From Micromonospora coriariae (GTDB lineage Bacteria > Actinomycetota > Actinomycetes > Mycobacteriales > Micromonosporaceae): a stretch of DNA of 64,000 nt. Below are positions 50,866-60,288 of the stretch, piece after piece. The stretch covers positions 5,270,001 to 5,334,000 of the forward strand of contig NZ_LT607412.1 in the NCBI RefSeq assembly GCF_900091455.1, given 5' to 3'. Numbering within the stretch: position 1 is the first letter of the stretch; each line of letters begins with the position of its first letter. The notes beneath the pieces were generated by a model. The model made no database searches. It was not told where the DNA came from and was given only the letters and a program-made list of their open reading frames with translations. The position numbers were made by a program, and so were the translations under genes.

Positions 50866-52050
50866 TCACTGGGCGGGCAGCGGAGCGCTGGTCAGTCGCG
50901 AGCGGGGGGCCACCGTCTCGACGATCAGCGTGAGCAGCAGGACCAGGTTCGCCACGACCATGACGCCGAGCGGTGGCAGCAGCGGCATCGCGGGTCCGAC
51001 AGCGCCCAGCACGACGATCCCCAGCACCCGCGGCCAGAGGATCCGACCGGTGACCACGAAGTCGAACAGGCTGCCACCGAGCAGGAACAGGGCGGGCCCA
51101 CCCAGGACGGCGACGATCCAGACCTGTGGCGTCTCCCCGAATGGACGGTCGATGACGAGCATGTCGGTGGCCGAGATGACCACCACCCCCGCCACCATGA
51201 CCAGGTGGGTGTACGAGGTGGCGGTGCCGGAGCGGACCCGCTCCACGGTCGAGACGGCGGGGGGCGCCAGGAGCTGTCGGATCCGGTGGAAGTACATCTG
51301 GAACAGCAGCAGCGCGTTGGCGAACCCGACCGCGCACGCCGCGACCCGGCCGACCTCGAAGTCGCTGGCGGCCAATCCCATACCGACGGTCAGGATCAAC
51401 TCGCCGAGGGAGATGATGAAGATCTGCCGGTGCCGCTCGGACAGGTGGGCACCGGTGAAGATCTGGCTGGCGAGTTCGGTCCGACCGAGTTTCGGCGTCG
51501 GCCAACCGATCCGGGCCGACCCGAGGTCGACCGCCACCGCGATGGACCAGAGCACCAGCCGGGCCGTACCGTCCACGACGGCCCCGGCCACCCACGGCCC
51601 GACGGTGACGCCGAACCAGAAGAAGACGCGGATGCTCCTCGCCTGGATCGGCCGGTTCACGCGGGTGCCAGGGATGAGAACCGAGTCCCGGACCAGGTGG
51701 ATGGCGAAGTACGCCGCGACGAAGATCCACCCGTGTGCGCCGAATGCCCTCGGGATCGCGATGGCCATCAACAGGGTGCCGAACATGACCACGAGAACGG
51801 TGGCCTGGATCAGCGGCAACCGCGGGTTGAACAGGTCGGTGAGCCATGCGGTCAACACCCAGACCCACCACGCGGCGAGCAGCAGGACCGCGGTCTGCGC
51901 CGCGTTCCGAACGCTCAGGTCGTGCACCAGCCCCGCGGAGAGCCGGGAGAACATGAAGATGTAGACCAGGTCGAAGAAGAGTTCCAGGAACGTCGGAAAC
52001 TCGGGCTCGCCGCGTCGGCGAAGAATCCGGGGTAGCGGACTCGACGTCAC
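50866..52050 (-). CDS. low temperature requirement protein A family membrane protein (paralogue)
   Basis: 394 residues. Same architecture as the convergent neighbour: FPTFLELFFDLVYIFMFSRLS, GWPTPKLGRTELASQIFTGAHLSERHRQIFIISLGE and MLVIDRPFGETPQVWIVAVLGG. Clear paralogues in head-on orientation, sharing the 28-base gap without an obvious terminator. Sequence divergence is considerable, so the duplication is not recent. Function unknown. Confidence 0.88.
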   Translation of the reverse strand: MTSSPLPRILRRRGEPEFPTFLELFFDLVYIFMFSRLSAGLVHDLSVRNAAQTAVLLLAAWWVWVLTAWLTDLFNPRLPLIQATVLVVMFGTLLMAIAIPRAFGAHGWIFVAAYFAIHLVRDSVLIPGTRVNRPIQARSIRVFFWFGVTVGPWVAGAVVDGTARLVLWSIAVAVDLGSARIGWPTPKLGRTELASQIFTGAHLSERHRQIFIISLGELILTVGMGLAASDFEVGRVAACAVGFANALLLFQMYFHRIRQLLAPPAVSTVERVRSGTATSYTHLVMVAGVVVISATDMLVIDRPFGETPQVWIVAVLGGPALFLLGGSLFDFVVTGRILWPRVLGIVVLGAVGPAMPLLPPLGVMVVANLVLLLTLIVETVAPRSRLTSAPLPAQ

Positions 52051-52279
52051 GGCGGCTGCCTCCTAGGGGACGCCCGACCGGGAGCGGAGGCGCTGGCAAC
52101 CTGGCAGGGTTCCTGTCACCTCTGAACCTACAAAACGGGACATACTCGGACGGCCAAACGGGCGGATGGTCTGGTCCCTCGCGCAGTTGCCTTGGGCCTT
52201 CCCGGCAACGCGCCGACCGGCCGGGCCGCGGACCCGCGCCCGTACCATGATCCCTCCGCAACCCTTGGGAGATGTAAAG

Positions 52280-52996
52280 ATGACCGCCTCCACCTTCCGC
52301 GCCCTGCACCACGGCCGTGCCAGCGGCGACCCGCTCGTCCTGCCGGGGCCGTGGGACGCGGCCAGCGCCCGGGCACTCGCCGACGCCGGTTTCCCGGCGC
52401 TCGCCACACCGAGCGCCGGGATCGCCGCTTCGCTCGGCTACGAGGACGGCTCCACCCCGCCCGACGAGATGTTCGCAGCGGTGGCGAGGATCGTCCGGGC
52501 TGTTTCCGTGCCGGTGTCCGCCGACATCGAGGGCGGTTACGGCCTCGCCCCCCGTGAGCTGGTCGGGCGGCTCCTGGAAACCGGCGCCGTCGGCTGCAAT
52601 CTGGAGGACTCCACGGATCACGCCACGCTCAAGGACCCTCAGCGGCACGCGGACTGGCTGGCCGAGGTGCGCGCGGAGGCCGGTGACGCGCTCTTCATCA
52701 ACGCGCGCGTCGACACCTTCCTCGTGGGGACCGGTGATCCGGCCGACGCGGTGGCCCGCGCCCGGCTGTACGTGGCCGCCGGTGCCGACTGTGTGTACCC
52801 GCTCCTGGCGCCGCCCGAGGTGCTGCCGCTGCTGCGGGAGGGCATCGAGGGCCCGATCAACATGGCTGCCGAGCCGGACAAGGAGTCGGTGGCCGAGCTG
52901 GGACGGCTGGGCGCCACCCGCATCACCTTCGGTCCGGGGATGCAGCGGTACGCGGCGCGGGCGGTCGGCGAGCTCGGGGCGGCGCTGCGGGTCTGA
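52280..52996 (+). CDS. isocitrate lyase/PEP mutase family protein
   Basis: 238 residues. TIM-barrel PEP mutase/oxaloacetate hydrolase-like: LPGPWDAASARALADAGFPALATPSAGIAASLGYEDG, VPVSADIEGGYG (metal Asp), NLEDSTDHATLKD and FINARVDTFLVG. Lacks the KKCGH motif of isocitrate lyase. Possible C-C or C-P bond-cleaving enzyme (PrpB-like, oxaloacetase or carboxyphosphonoenolpyruvate mutase); the substrate cannot be assigned. ATG 52280 follows GGGAGATGTAAAG. The preceding 52051-52279 shows no other gene. Confidence 0.85.
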   Translation: MTASTFRALHHGRASGDPLVLPGPWDAASARALADAGFPALATPSAGIAASLGYEDGSTPPDEMFAAVARIVRAVSVPVSADIEGGYGLAPRELVGRLLETGAVGCNLEDSTDHATLKDPQRHADWLAEVRAEAGDALFINARVDTFLVGTGDPADAVARARLYVAAGADCVYPLLAPPEVLPLLREGIEGPINMAAEPDKESVAELGRLGATRITFGPGMQRYAARAVGELGAALRV

Positions 52997-53029
52997 CGTC
53001 CGGCGGTCCGCTCGGATCCCGGGCCGGGG

Positions 53030-54070
53030 TCACCTGGGCGGGGCTGCCGTGCTGCGGCGGGTTACGAGCGTGGGCGAGAGCCGGATGTGGGCGGCCGGCT
53101 TGTCCAGCTCGGCGATTCGCTCCAGCAGGAGCCGGGCGGCACTGCGTCCGATCTCACGGCCCGCTTGGTCGACGCTCGTGAGCGAGATCGGTTCGAAGTT
53201 GGCGAACGTGGTGTTGTCGTATCCCGCGACGGAAATGTCGTCGGGGACGGTGAGCCCTGCTTGGGCGATCGCCTCGAGCACGCCCATGGCGACGATGTCC
53301 GCGCCGGCGAAGATGGCCGTGGGTCGACGGGGTCGGGCGAGCAGCTGCTGTGCGCCGAGGTATCCACCCTGTTGGGTGTAGGTGGTGGAGACGATGTCGA
53401 TGTCGTCTGCCAGCCCGTGGGCCCGCATGGCCTGGCGGTAGCCCTCCGCGCGTATCGCGTTGGGCATCTCCGCGATGCGGGCAGGGTCGGTTTCGAGGTG
53501 TTCGATGTGGGCGATCCGGCGGTGTCCGAGGTCGGCGAGGTGATCGACGACGAGTGCGGCGCCCGCGATGTCGTCGTCCGCCACCGAGTCGTACGTGGTG
53601 GAGTGGGAGTGCCGGCCGACGACCACCGTCGGCACGGTGCTGGCGACATGCTGGAGGCGTGACCTCGACGAGACGGGGGCGATCAGTATGACGCCGTCCA
53701 TGCTGTGGTCGATCATCGTCTCGGTGACCCGGGCTTCCGCCGCCTCGCCGTTGCAGCCGGGGCCGAGCAGGATCTGGTACTCCGTATCGGACAGCCACTC
53801 GGTGACCCCGTCGAGGATCTCGGCGAAGAACGGATTGCGGATGTCGGGCAGCATCACGCCGATGGTGTACGTCTGGCCGCGCATACCCCGGGCTGCGGCG
53901 GACGGCCGGTAGCCGAGTTCGGCGACCGCCTTGCGCACCTTCGCCCGCATCGCTGGGCTGGTCCCGTACGCGTTGCGCAGCACCTTGGACACGGCTGTCG
54001 TCGACACCTCGGCGTGCTGCGCGACGTCAACGATGGTGACTCGTCGGGGCGGCGCGGACCGCGGCCTCAT
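53030..54070 (-). CDS. LacI family regulator of the rhamnoside locus
   Basis: 346 residues. HTH (VTIVDVAQHAEVSTTAVSKVLRNAYGTSPAMRAKV) at residues 10-45 including the hinge helix GYRPSAAARGMRG, then a periplasmic-binding-like sugar domain (IGVMLPDIRNPFFAEILDGV, DDISVAGYDNTTFANFEPISLTSVDQ). The ATG at 54068-54070 starts the family-like part. A perfect 18-bp palindrome 14 bases upstream and two more before the permease gene are likely its operators. Predicted to repress until rhamnose, a rhamnoside or a downstream metabolite binds. Confidence 0.93.
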   Translation of the reverse strand: MRPRSAPPRRVTIVDVAQHAEVSTTAVSKVLRNAYGTSPAMRAKVRKAVAELGYRPSAAARGMRGQTYTIGVMLPDIRNPFFAEILDGVTEWLSDTEYQILLGPGCNGEAAEARVTETMIDHSMDGVILIAPVSSRSRLQHVASTVPTVVVGRHSHSTTYDSVADDDIAGAALVVDHLADLGHRRIAHIEHLETDPARIAEMPNAIRAEGYRQAMRAHGLADDIDIVSTTYTQQGGYLGAQQLLARPRRPTAIFAGADIVAMGVLEAIAQAGLTVPDDISVAGYDNTTFANFEPISLTSVDQAGREIGRSAARLLLERIAELDKPAAHIRLSPTLVTRRSTAAPPR

Positions 54071-54083
54071 GTTGCCTCCGCAA

Positions 54084-54101
54084 GTGGGGAACGTTCCCCA
54101 C
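54084..54101. promoter_or_regulatory. LacI operator at the regulator gene
   Basis: GTGGGGAACGTTCCCCAC is a perfect 18-bp palindrome. On the minus strand it lies just downstream of a candidate -10 TAAACT (54103-54108), so it should autoregulate lacI. Its CG-centred AACGTT core matches the other two sites. Confidence 0.8.
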
Positions 54102-54232
54102 GAGTTTAGGTGGGTTCTTCGCCTTCGGCGCCACCGCCTGGTGGTGGTCGCAAAGGAGCGAATACCCGGGCGTGGTAGAGGTGCGCGACGGCTCTGCGGA
54201 CACCTGTGTCCCGGGCGAGGCGTTGTCACCTA

Positions 54233-54261
54233 TTGACGTCGATCGGGTCAACTCCTAGGGT
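54233..54261 (+). promoter_or_regulatory. promoter of the rhamnoside operon
   Basis: -35 TTGACG (54233-54238) and -10 TAGGGT (54256-54261) are separated by 17 bases, close to the actinobacterial housekeeping consensus. The expected start is near 54268. The rest of 54071-54417 holds the operators and about 110 bases of untranslated leader. Confidence 0.75.
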
Positions 54262-54274
54262 CGGGCGAAACATT

Positions 54275-54290
54275 TGGGCAACGTTACCCA
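54275..54290. promoter_or_regulatory. LacI operator after the operon promoter
   Basis: TGGGCAACGTTACCCA is a near-perfect palindrome sharing the GGG-N-AACGTT-N-CCC pattern of the site at the regulator gene. It sits just after the expected transcription start, a classic repressor position. Confidence 0.8.
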
Positions 54291-54395
54291 CGCTGATCGC
54301 TGGTCCGTCGTTCGGCGTGCAGGTGCGACTCCGGAGCACTCCGGGCCGCAGGGGCGGGTTGGGCGGACCGCAGAGGGCCGACCTCGGCGGCGAAT

Positions 54396-54407
54396 TGAAA
54401 CGTTTCA
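54396..54407. promoter_or_regulatory. third palindrome at the permease ribosome site
   Basis: TGAAACGTTTCA is a perfect 12-bp palindrome with the AACGTT core, directly before the AGGGAG ribosome site. It has a different outer sequence, so it may be a second-regulator site or a weak LacI site. Confidence 0.6.
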
Positions 54408-54417
54408 GGGAGCGACC

Positions 54418-55371
54418 TTGCCAGTGACGAGAGCAGCCGAGCCACCACCCATTGCCCCTCCCCGTCAGTCTCCCGATCTGACCACTGTCCGCCCTGGACG
54501 TGCCCGGATGACGCCGCCCTGGTGGTTCACGCTGCCGGCGATCGTGCTCTTCGCCTTCATCGTCCTGGTGCCGAGCGTCCGCGGCCTGTACTACGCCTTC
54601 ACCGACTGGGACGGCCTCGACCCGAACATCTCCTTCATCGGCCTGGGCAACTTCGCCGACATGACCCGTGACCCCGATGCCACGCAGGCGCTCTGGCACA
54701 CCCTGCTGATCGCCGTGTCGATCACGATCATCCAGAACGGGATCGGGCTGCTGTTGGCGCTCGGGGTCAACACCATGATCAAGTCACGGCACGTGCTGCG
54801 GGTGCTCCTGTTCGCCCCGGCGGTGATCACCCCGATCGTGACCGCGTACCTCTGGCGCAACCTGCTCGGCCCGGACGGCGCGGTCAACAGTCTCCTGCGC
54901 CTGGTCGGGCTGGACTCCTGGCGGCAGGACTGGCTGGGCGACCCCCAGCTGGCCCTCTGGTCCATCGTGGCCGTCATCGTGTGGCAGTTCGCCGGCTATT
55001 CCATGGTCATCTTCCTGGCCGGACTGCAGTCCGTACCGAAGGAGATCAACGAGGCAGCGGACATGGACGGCGCCGGCCCGGTGCGACGCTTCTGGTCGGT
55101 CACCCGGCCGCTGCTCGCTCCCGCGATCACCATCAACCTGATGTTGTCGATCATCGGCGGGATCAAGCTCTTCGACCAGGTGTACGCGTTGACCGGCGGC
55201 GGGCCGGGACACGCCACCGACACGCTGTCGACGCTGATCTACAAGGACGCCTTCACCCTGGGGGAGTTCGGATACAGCATCGCGCTCGCGGTCGTGCTCA
55301 CGATCATTGTGGCGGTTGTCTCGACCGGGCAGTACCTCGTGCTGTCCCGCAATGAGAGGGCCGCCTCGTGA
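54418..55371 (+). CDS. sugar ABC transporter permease (MalF type), rhamnoside locus
   Basis: 317 residues with six predicted membrane helices and the EAA loop KEINEAADMDGAGPVRRFWSVTRP. The TTG at 54418 is chosen because AGGGAG lies five bases upstream; GTG 54424 and ATG 54511 are alternatives. First gene of the operon, with its stop overlapping the next permease start by 4 bases. Probably imports rhamnose-containing sugars with the binding protein encoded further down. Confidence 0.9.
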   Translation: MPVTRAAEPPPIAPPRQSPDLTTVRPGRARMTPPWWFTLPAIVLFAFIVLVPSVRGLYYAFTDWDGLDPNISFIGLGNFADMTRDPDATQALWHTLLIAVSITIIQNGIGLLLALGVNTMIKSRHVLRVLLFAPAVITPIVTAYLWRNLLGPDGAVNSLLRLVGLDSWRQDWLGDPQLALWSIVAVIVWQFAGYSMVIFLAGLQSVPKEINEAADMDGAGPVRRFWSVTRPLLAPAITINLMLSIIGGIKLFDQVYALTGGGPGHATDTLSTLIYKDAFTLGEFGYSIALAVVLTIIVAVVSTGQYLVLSRNERAAS

Positions 55372-56189
55372 ACCGCTACCGCTGGCGCACCCTCATGGTG
55401 GAACTGCCGATGATCGCCGCCGCCGTCCTGGTCGGCTTTCCGGTGTACGTCCTGGTGAACCTCGCCTTACGGGCACCGTCGGACACCTCCTCGCCGATTC
55501 GCCCGACCACCTCGCCGACGCTGGACAACTTCACGCAGGCGTGGCAGCAGGGCGGCCTCGGCGGTGCGCTGATCAACAGCGTGCTCGTGACCGCGGTGAG
55601 CGTCGTCATCGTGCTGGCCGTCTCGTCCCTGGCCGCGTACCCCCTGGCGCGGGCCACCGCACGGTGGTCACGCGGGGTGTTCCTGCTGATCATGCTGGGT
55701 CTGATGCTGCCCTTCCAGCTCGCCGCGTTGCCGCTGTACCAGACGATGCGTGATCTCGGCCTGCTCGGTACGCCGTGGGCGCTGGTCCTGTTCTACTCGG
55801 GCCTTCAGGTCCCGTTCACGACGTTCCTCTACGTCGGCTTCCTGCGAGCCCTGCCGCGTGAGTTCGAGGACGCCGCCTTCATCGACGGTTGTTCGCCCCT
55901 GGAGACGTTCCGGTACGTCGTGTTCCCGATGCTCAAGCCGGTGACGGTGACCGCTCTGGTGCTCAACGCCGTGTCCGTGTGGAACGACTTCTTCACTCCG
56001 TTGCTGTACCTGAGCGGCAGTACCCAGCAGACCATGCCCGTCGCCATAGCCGGCTTCGTCGGCCAGTACGCCGCTGACTGGAACCTCATCTTCGCCGCGC
56101 TGGTGATCAGCGTCGTGCCGATCCTGGCCGTGTACTTCGCGCTGCAGCGCAGCATCATCAACGGCTTCGCCGGAGGGCTCAAGGGATGA
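55368..56189 (+). CDS. sugar ABC transporter permease (MalG type), rhamnoside locus
   Basis: 273 residues, six membrane helices, EAA loop REFEDAAFIDGCSPLETFRYVVFP. GTG start within the ATGA/GTGA-type overlap with the previous gene; its own stop overlaps the rhamnosidase start (ATGA). No ATPase accompanies this importer, so a shared MsiK-type ATPase is presumed. Confidence 0.92.
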   Translation: MNRYRWRTLMVELPMIAAAVLVGFPVYVLVNLALRAPSDTSSPIRPTTSPTLDNFTQAWQQGGLGGALINSVLVTAVSVVIVLAVSSLAAYPLARATARWSRGVFLLIMLGLMLPFQLAALPLYQTMRDLGLLGTPWALVLFYSGLQVPFTTFLYVGFLRALPREFEDAAFIDGCSPLETFRYVVFPMLKPVTVTALVLNAVSVWNDFFTPLLYLSGSTQQTMPVAIAGFVGQYAADWNLIFAALVISVVPILAVYFALQRSIINGFAGGLKG

Positions 56190-58927
56190 CACACGCCTCG
56201 GATCGTTCGCTGCTGCGGCCCTACGGGCTGCAGACCGAGCAACGCCCTGAGCCACTCGGACTGGGGGAGTCGTGCCCCCGGCTGTCGTGGAAACTGGCCA
56301 GCGAGCGGCGCGGGGCCGCGCAGAGCGCGTACCGGATCACCGCCGCCGAACGACCCGCGGACCTCGATGATCCCGGTCGCCTGCTGTGGGACAGTGGCCG
56401 ACGGGAGTCCGACGACACGCTGCTCGTGCCCTGGGACGGCCCGACCCTGCGTTCGGCCACGTGCTACCACTGGCGCGTCGAGGTCTGGGACGAGACGGGC
56501 GCGGCGGGCGCGCCGGCGCAAACCTGGTTCGAGACGGGTCTTCTGCACAGTGACGACTGGAGCGCGGTGTGGGTGGGGCGCGACCCGCTCGGCCTTCCGT
56601 ACGTGGACCCGCCGCAGGACCACGACGCTGGCTCGGCGAGCGAGCTCCAGCCGCCGCCGCTGTACCTCCGCCGACCGTTCGAGGTGCGGCGTCGCCCGAG
56701 GCGGGCCCGGCTGTACGCCACCGCGCGCGGCGTCTACGAGCTCCGACTCAACGGCTCGCGAGTGGGCGACGCCGAGCTGGCACCGGGTTGGACGGAATAC
56801 CACCGCCGGCTCCAGTACCAGACCTACGACGTCACCGAGCTGGTACGCGAGGGCGGCAACATGCTCGGTGCCGTCGTCGCCGACGGCTGGTGGTGCGGGC
56901 ACGTCGGGTTCGACGCCCGCCGCGCGGCGCAGCACTACGGCGACTGCCCGGCGCTGCTCGCCCAGCTCGTGGTCGACTTCACCGACGGCTCCCGGCAGGT
57001 GGTCGCCACCGACTCGAGCTGGGCCGAACGGCCCGGCGCGATCCGGACCGCCGACCTGCTGATGGGGCAACACGTCGACGCCCGCCAGCGTGTTCCCGGC
57101 TGGGACTCGCCCAGTCCGTCCGATGACGGCTTCCAGCCGGTAGCGGTCCTCGACATCGAGCCGGGACCGATCGTCGCCGAACCCGACCACCCGGTCCGGG
57201 TCACCCGCGACCTACCCGCGGTGGCCGTGCACCAGCGGGCACCCGGCCGCTTCCTCGTCGACTTCGGCCAGAATCTCGTCGGCCGGGTGCGACTGACCGT
57301 GCGCGGGGCCGCGTCGGGGTGGCGGATCGTGCTGCGGCACGCCGAGACCCTCGCCCACGGCGAGCTGTACGTGGACAACCTGCGTCGTGCCCAGGCCACT
57401 GACAGCTACATCACGGGTGGCGACGACATCGAGGTCTTCGAGCCGCAGTTCACCCTCCACGGGTTCCGGTACCTGGAGGTCGACAACCACCCCGGCGAGT
57501 TGGCCCCCGCCGACGTGGTGGCCCGGGTGGTGCACAGCGACACACCCTTTACCGGGCATTTCGAGTGTTCGGACCCCATGGTGAACCAGCTGCAGTCCAA
57601 CATCAGATGGGGACAGCGGGGCAACTTCGTCGCGGTACCCACCGACTGCCCGCAGCGGGACGAGCGCCTCGGCTGGTTGGCCGACGCCCAGATCTTCGCA
57701 CCGACCGCGAGCCGCAACGCGGACGTCGCGGCGTTCTTCGCCCGTTGGATGCGCGACGTGGTGGACGGGCAGGACGCCGAGGGCGCCTTCCGGGATGTCG
57801 CCCCGGTCATGACGATGCACCGCCCGGCGGCGCCGGCCTGGGGCGACGCCGGGGTGATCGTCCCCTGGCACCTGTGGCGCACGTACGGCGATCGTGAGGT
57901 GCTACGGCGTTCGTTCGACGCCATGGTCGCCTGGGTCCGGTACATACGGCGACACAATCCCGACCTGCGGTGGCGGCACCGTACCGGCAACTCGTACGGC
58001 GACTGGCTGCAGGTCGACGCCACCACCCCCCGCGACGTGTTGTCCACCGCGTACTTCGCGCGTAGTGCTCAGATCGTGGCGGATGCCGCCGAGGTGCTGG
58101 GGCGGCACCAGGAGGCGATCGAGCACCGGGAACTGCACGCCGCGATCCGAGCGGCGTTCATCGACTCGTACGTCGGCGCCGACGGCACAGTCGACGGCGG
58201 CACCCAGACCGCCTACCTGCTGGCCCTCGGCTTCGGGCTCGTCCCGGAGGCCCTGGTGCCGGCGGCGGTCGAACACCTCGCTGACGACATCGAGAAGCGG
58301 AACAACCGACTCACGACCGGGTTCGTGGGCGTCGCGTTGCTCTGCCCGGTCCTGGCGGACCACGGCCGCGCCGACCTGGCGTACGCCCTGCTGCACCAGG
58401 AGGAGTACCCGTCCTGGGGGTACAGCATCCGGCACGGCGCCACCACGATCTGGGAGCGCTGGGACGGCTGGACCGACCACTGCGGTTTCCAGTCCGCGGC
58501 GATGAACTCGTTCAACCACTACAGCCTCGGCAGCGTCGGCGACTGGCTGTTCGGCCGAGTCGCCGGCATCGACCAGACGCCCACGTCGGTGGCCTACCGC
58601 GAGCTGCTGCTACGGCCGCTGCCGGGTGGTCGGCTCACCTGGGCCAAGGCTGAGCAGGAGACCGCTCGGGGACTGGTGGCCTGCGGCTGGTCCCGCACCG
58701 ACGGCCGGATCACCGTGACCGTCACGGTGCCGCCCGGCAGCACCGCCGTACTGGAGGTCCCCACACCCGACCCGGGCAGCGTGCGCGAGAGCGACGCGCC
58801 TGCCGCGGGCCGGCCGGGAGTACTCGGGGTCCAGCCGTCAACCGCCGGGGCGACCCTGCGGCTGGCGTCTGGCCGCTACACCGTCAGCGCCCTCGCACCC
58901 GGTGCTGAGCCCACCGATCGGTCATGA
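56186..58927 (+). CDS. intracellular alpha-L-rhamnosidase, GH78
   Basis: 913 residues without a signal peptide, so probably cytoplasmic. Hydrolyses terminal alpha-L-rhamnose from imported oligosaccharides or glycosides. GH78 layout: an N-terminal beta-sandwich (PRLSWKLASERRGAAQSAYRI, RLLWDSGRRES), a second beta-domain with VVADGWWCGHVGF, then the (alpha/alpha)6 barrel. The catalytic general acid is expected as E493 in DCPQRDERLGW; the base as E757 in TIWERWDGW. The pair DCPQRDE/WERWDG is characteristic of active family members. Start overlaps the permease stop by four bases. Confidence 0.93.
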   Translation: MTHASDRSLLRPYGLQTEQRPEPLGLGESCPRLSWKLASERRGAAQSAYRITAAERPADLDDPGRLLWDSGRRESDDTLLVPWDGPTLRSATCYHWRVEVWDETGAAGAPAQTWFETGLLHSDDWSAVWVGRDPLGLPYVDPPQDHDAGSASELQPPPLYLRRPFEVRRRPRRARLYATARGVYELRLNGSRVGDAELAPGWTEYHRRLQYQTYDVTELVREGGNMLGAVVADGWWCGHVGFDARRAAQHYGDCPALLAQLVVDFTDGSRQVVATDSSWAERPGAIRTADLLMGQHVDARQRVPGWDSPSPSDDGFQPVAVLDIEPGPIVAEPDHPVRVTRDLPAVAVHQRAPGRFLVDFGQNLVGRVRLTVRGAASGWRIVLRHAETLAHGELYVDNLRRAQATDSYITGGDDIEVFEPQFTLHGFRYLEVDNHPGELAPADVVARVVHSDTPFTGHFECSDPMVNQLQSNIRWGQRGNFVAVPTDCPQRDERLGWLADAQIFAPTASRNADVAAFFARWMRDVVDGQDAEGAFRDVAPVMTMHRPAAPAWGDAGVIVPWHLWRTYGDREVLRRSFDAMVAWVRYIRRHNPDLRWRHRTGNSYGDWLQVDATTPRDVLSTAYFARSAQIVADAAEVLGRHQEAIEHRELHAAIRAAFIDSYVGADGTVDGGTQTAYLLALGFGLVPEALVPAAVEHLADDIEKRNNRLTTGFVGVALLCPVLADHGRADLAYALLHQEEYPSWGYSIRHGATTIWERWDGWTDHCGFQSAAMNSFNHYSLGSVGDWLFGRVAGIDQTPTSVAYRELLLRPLPGGRLTWAKAEQETARGLVACGWSRTDGRITVTVTVPPGSTAVLEVPTPDPGSVRESDAPAAGRPGVLGVQPSTAGATLRLASGRYTVSALAPGAEPTDRS

Positions 58928-58955
58928 CCACCGCACCGTCCTAGCGGGAGACATC

Positions 58956-60212
58956 ATGAACACGCGCAGACTGCCGGCCCTGCTGGCTTCGATGACAGCC
59001 CTCGCTGTGCTGGCCGCTTGCAGCGGGGGCACCAACGCCGAATCCAGCTCCACCACCCTCACCCTCGCCTCCGTCGACCAGGGCTCCGTGGAGGACGTCA
59101 TCAAGGCGTTCGAAGCAGCCAACCCAGGCGTCAAGGTCAACTTCACCACCAGCGGCGCCGACCAGTACCAGCAGCAGATCCGGACCCAACTCGCGTCCGG
59201 CACCGCACCCGACGTGATGTCCGTCTGGCCGGGCAACGGCAACCCCGGAGCCACCTACGTGCTGGCAAAGCCGGGTTACCTGCTCGATCTGTCCGACCAG
59301 CCGTGGGCCGCCAAGCTGCCCGACGCCGTCAAGAGCGTCGCCCAGTACGAGGGGAAGACCTACAACGCGATCTTCGGGCTCAACGGGATCGGTGCCGTCT
59401 ACAACCAGCAGGCCATGGACAAGGCGGGACTGACGCCACCGGGCACATGGACCGACCTGCTGGCATTCTGCCGGGCCGCCGCGGCCAAGGGAACACCGGC
59501 CTTCGCACTGGGTATCCAGGACAACTGGGTGACCCAACTGGTGCTGTACGGGCTGGTGGCATCGACCGTCTACACGAAGGACCCGGCCTTCGACACGAAG
59601 ATGCAGGCCGGCCAGGCGACCTTCGCCGGCTCACCGTGGAAGACGGCCCTGGCCAAGTACCTGGAAATGCACCAGACCGGATGCTTCCAGAAGAACCCGC
59701 TCGGAACCAGCTACGAGGCCAGTCAGGAGCTCGCCGCCACCGGGAAGACGCTCGGCATCGTGCAGGGCAACTGGGTCATCGCCCTGCTCAAGGGGAAGAA
59801 CCCGAACGGCACGTTCACGCTGAAGGCGCTACCGGCCACCGATGAGCCAGCCACGGCCCTGATGCCCGCCGCGGCTGGTGCCGGGTACGGGATCAACGCC
59901 AAGGCCAAGAACAAGGAACTGGCACTGAAGTTCGTCACCTTCGTGATGTCCCCCGAGGGCATGAACCTCTACGTCAAGAAGCAGGGCGGCCTGCCGTCCC
60001 TCGCCGACACCGGCTACGCCGTCGACCCGTCGTTGACCGAGCTGTCGACGTTCATCAACGACGACCGGACCGTGCCGTTCATGGATCAGCTCTGGCCGAA
60101 CGCCAAGGTGCAGCAGACCATGCTCAGCGGCCTCCAGGAGGTATTCAGCGGGCAGTCCACCCCGGACAAGGTGCTCGCGGCGATGGACGCCGACTACAAG
60201 ACCGGCGGCTGA
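58956..60212 (+). CDS. sugar-binding lipoprotein of the rhamnoside importer
   Basis: 418 residues. Lipobox LAAC at about Cys22 after a hydrophobic signal. Family-1 solute-binding protein: VNFTTSGADQYQQQIRTQLASGTAPDVMSVWPGNGN, AGAGYGINAKAKNKELALKFVTFV. The ATG at 58956 has GGGAG five bases before. Unusually, it is the fourth gene, after the two permeases and the rhamnosidase, where most such operons begin with the binding protein. Confidence 0.92.
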   Translation: MNTRRLPALLASMTALAVLAACSGGTNAESSSTTLTLASVDQGSVEDVIKAFEAANPGVKVNFTTSGADQYQQQIRTQLASGTAPDVMSVWPGNGNPGATYVLAKPGYLLDLSDQPWAAKLPDAVKSVAQYEGKTYNAIFGLNGIGAVYNQQAMDKAGLTPPGTWTDLLAFCRAAAAKGTPAFALGIQDNWVTQLVLYGLVASTVYTKDPAFDTKMQAGQATFAGSPWKTALAKYLEMHQTGCFQKNPLGTSYEASQELAATGKTLGIVQGNWVIALLKGKNPNGTFTLKALPATDEPATALMPAAAGAGYGINAKAKNKELALKFVTFVMSPEGMNLYVKKQGGLPSLADTGYAVDPSLTELSTFINDDRTVPFMDQLWPNAKVQQTMLSGLQEVFSGQSTPDKVLAAMDADYKTGG

Positions 60213-60288
60213 CCCCGTCACCGCACCTACGTCGAACCAGGCCAAGGATCCGCCGGCTCACTGACGCCGGCCCGGAAGGGAGTGACCC

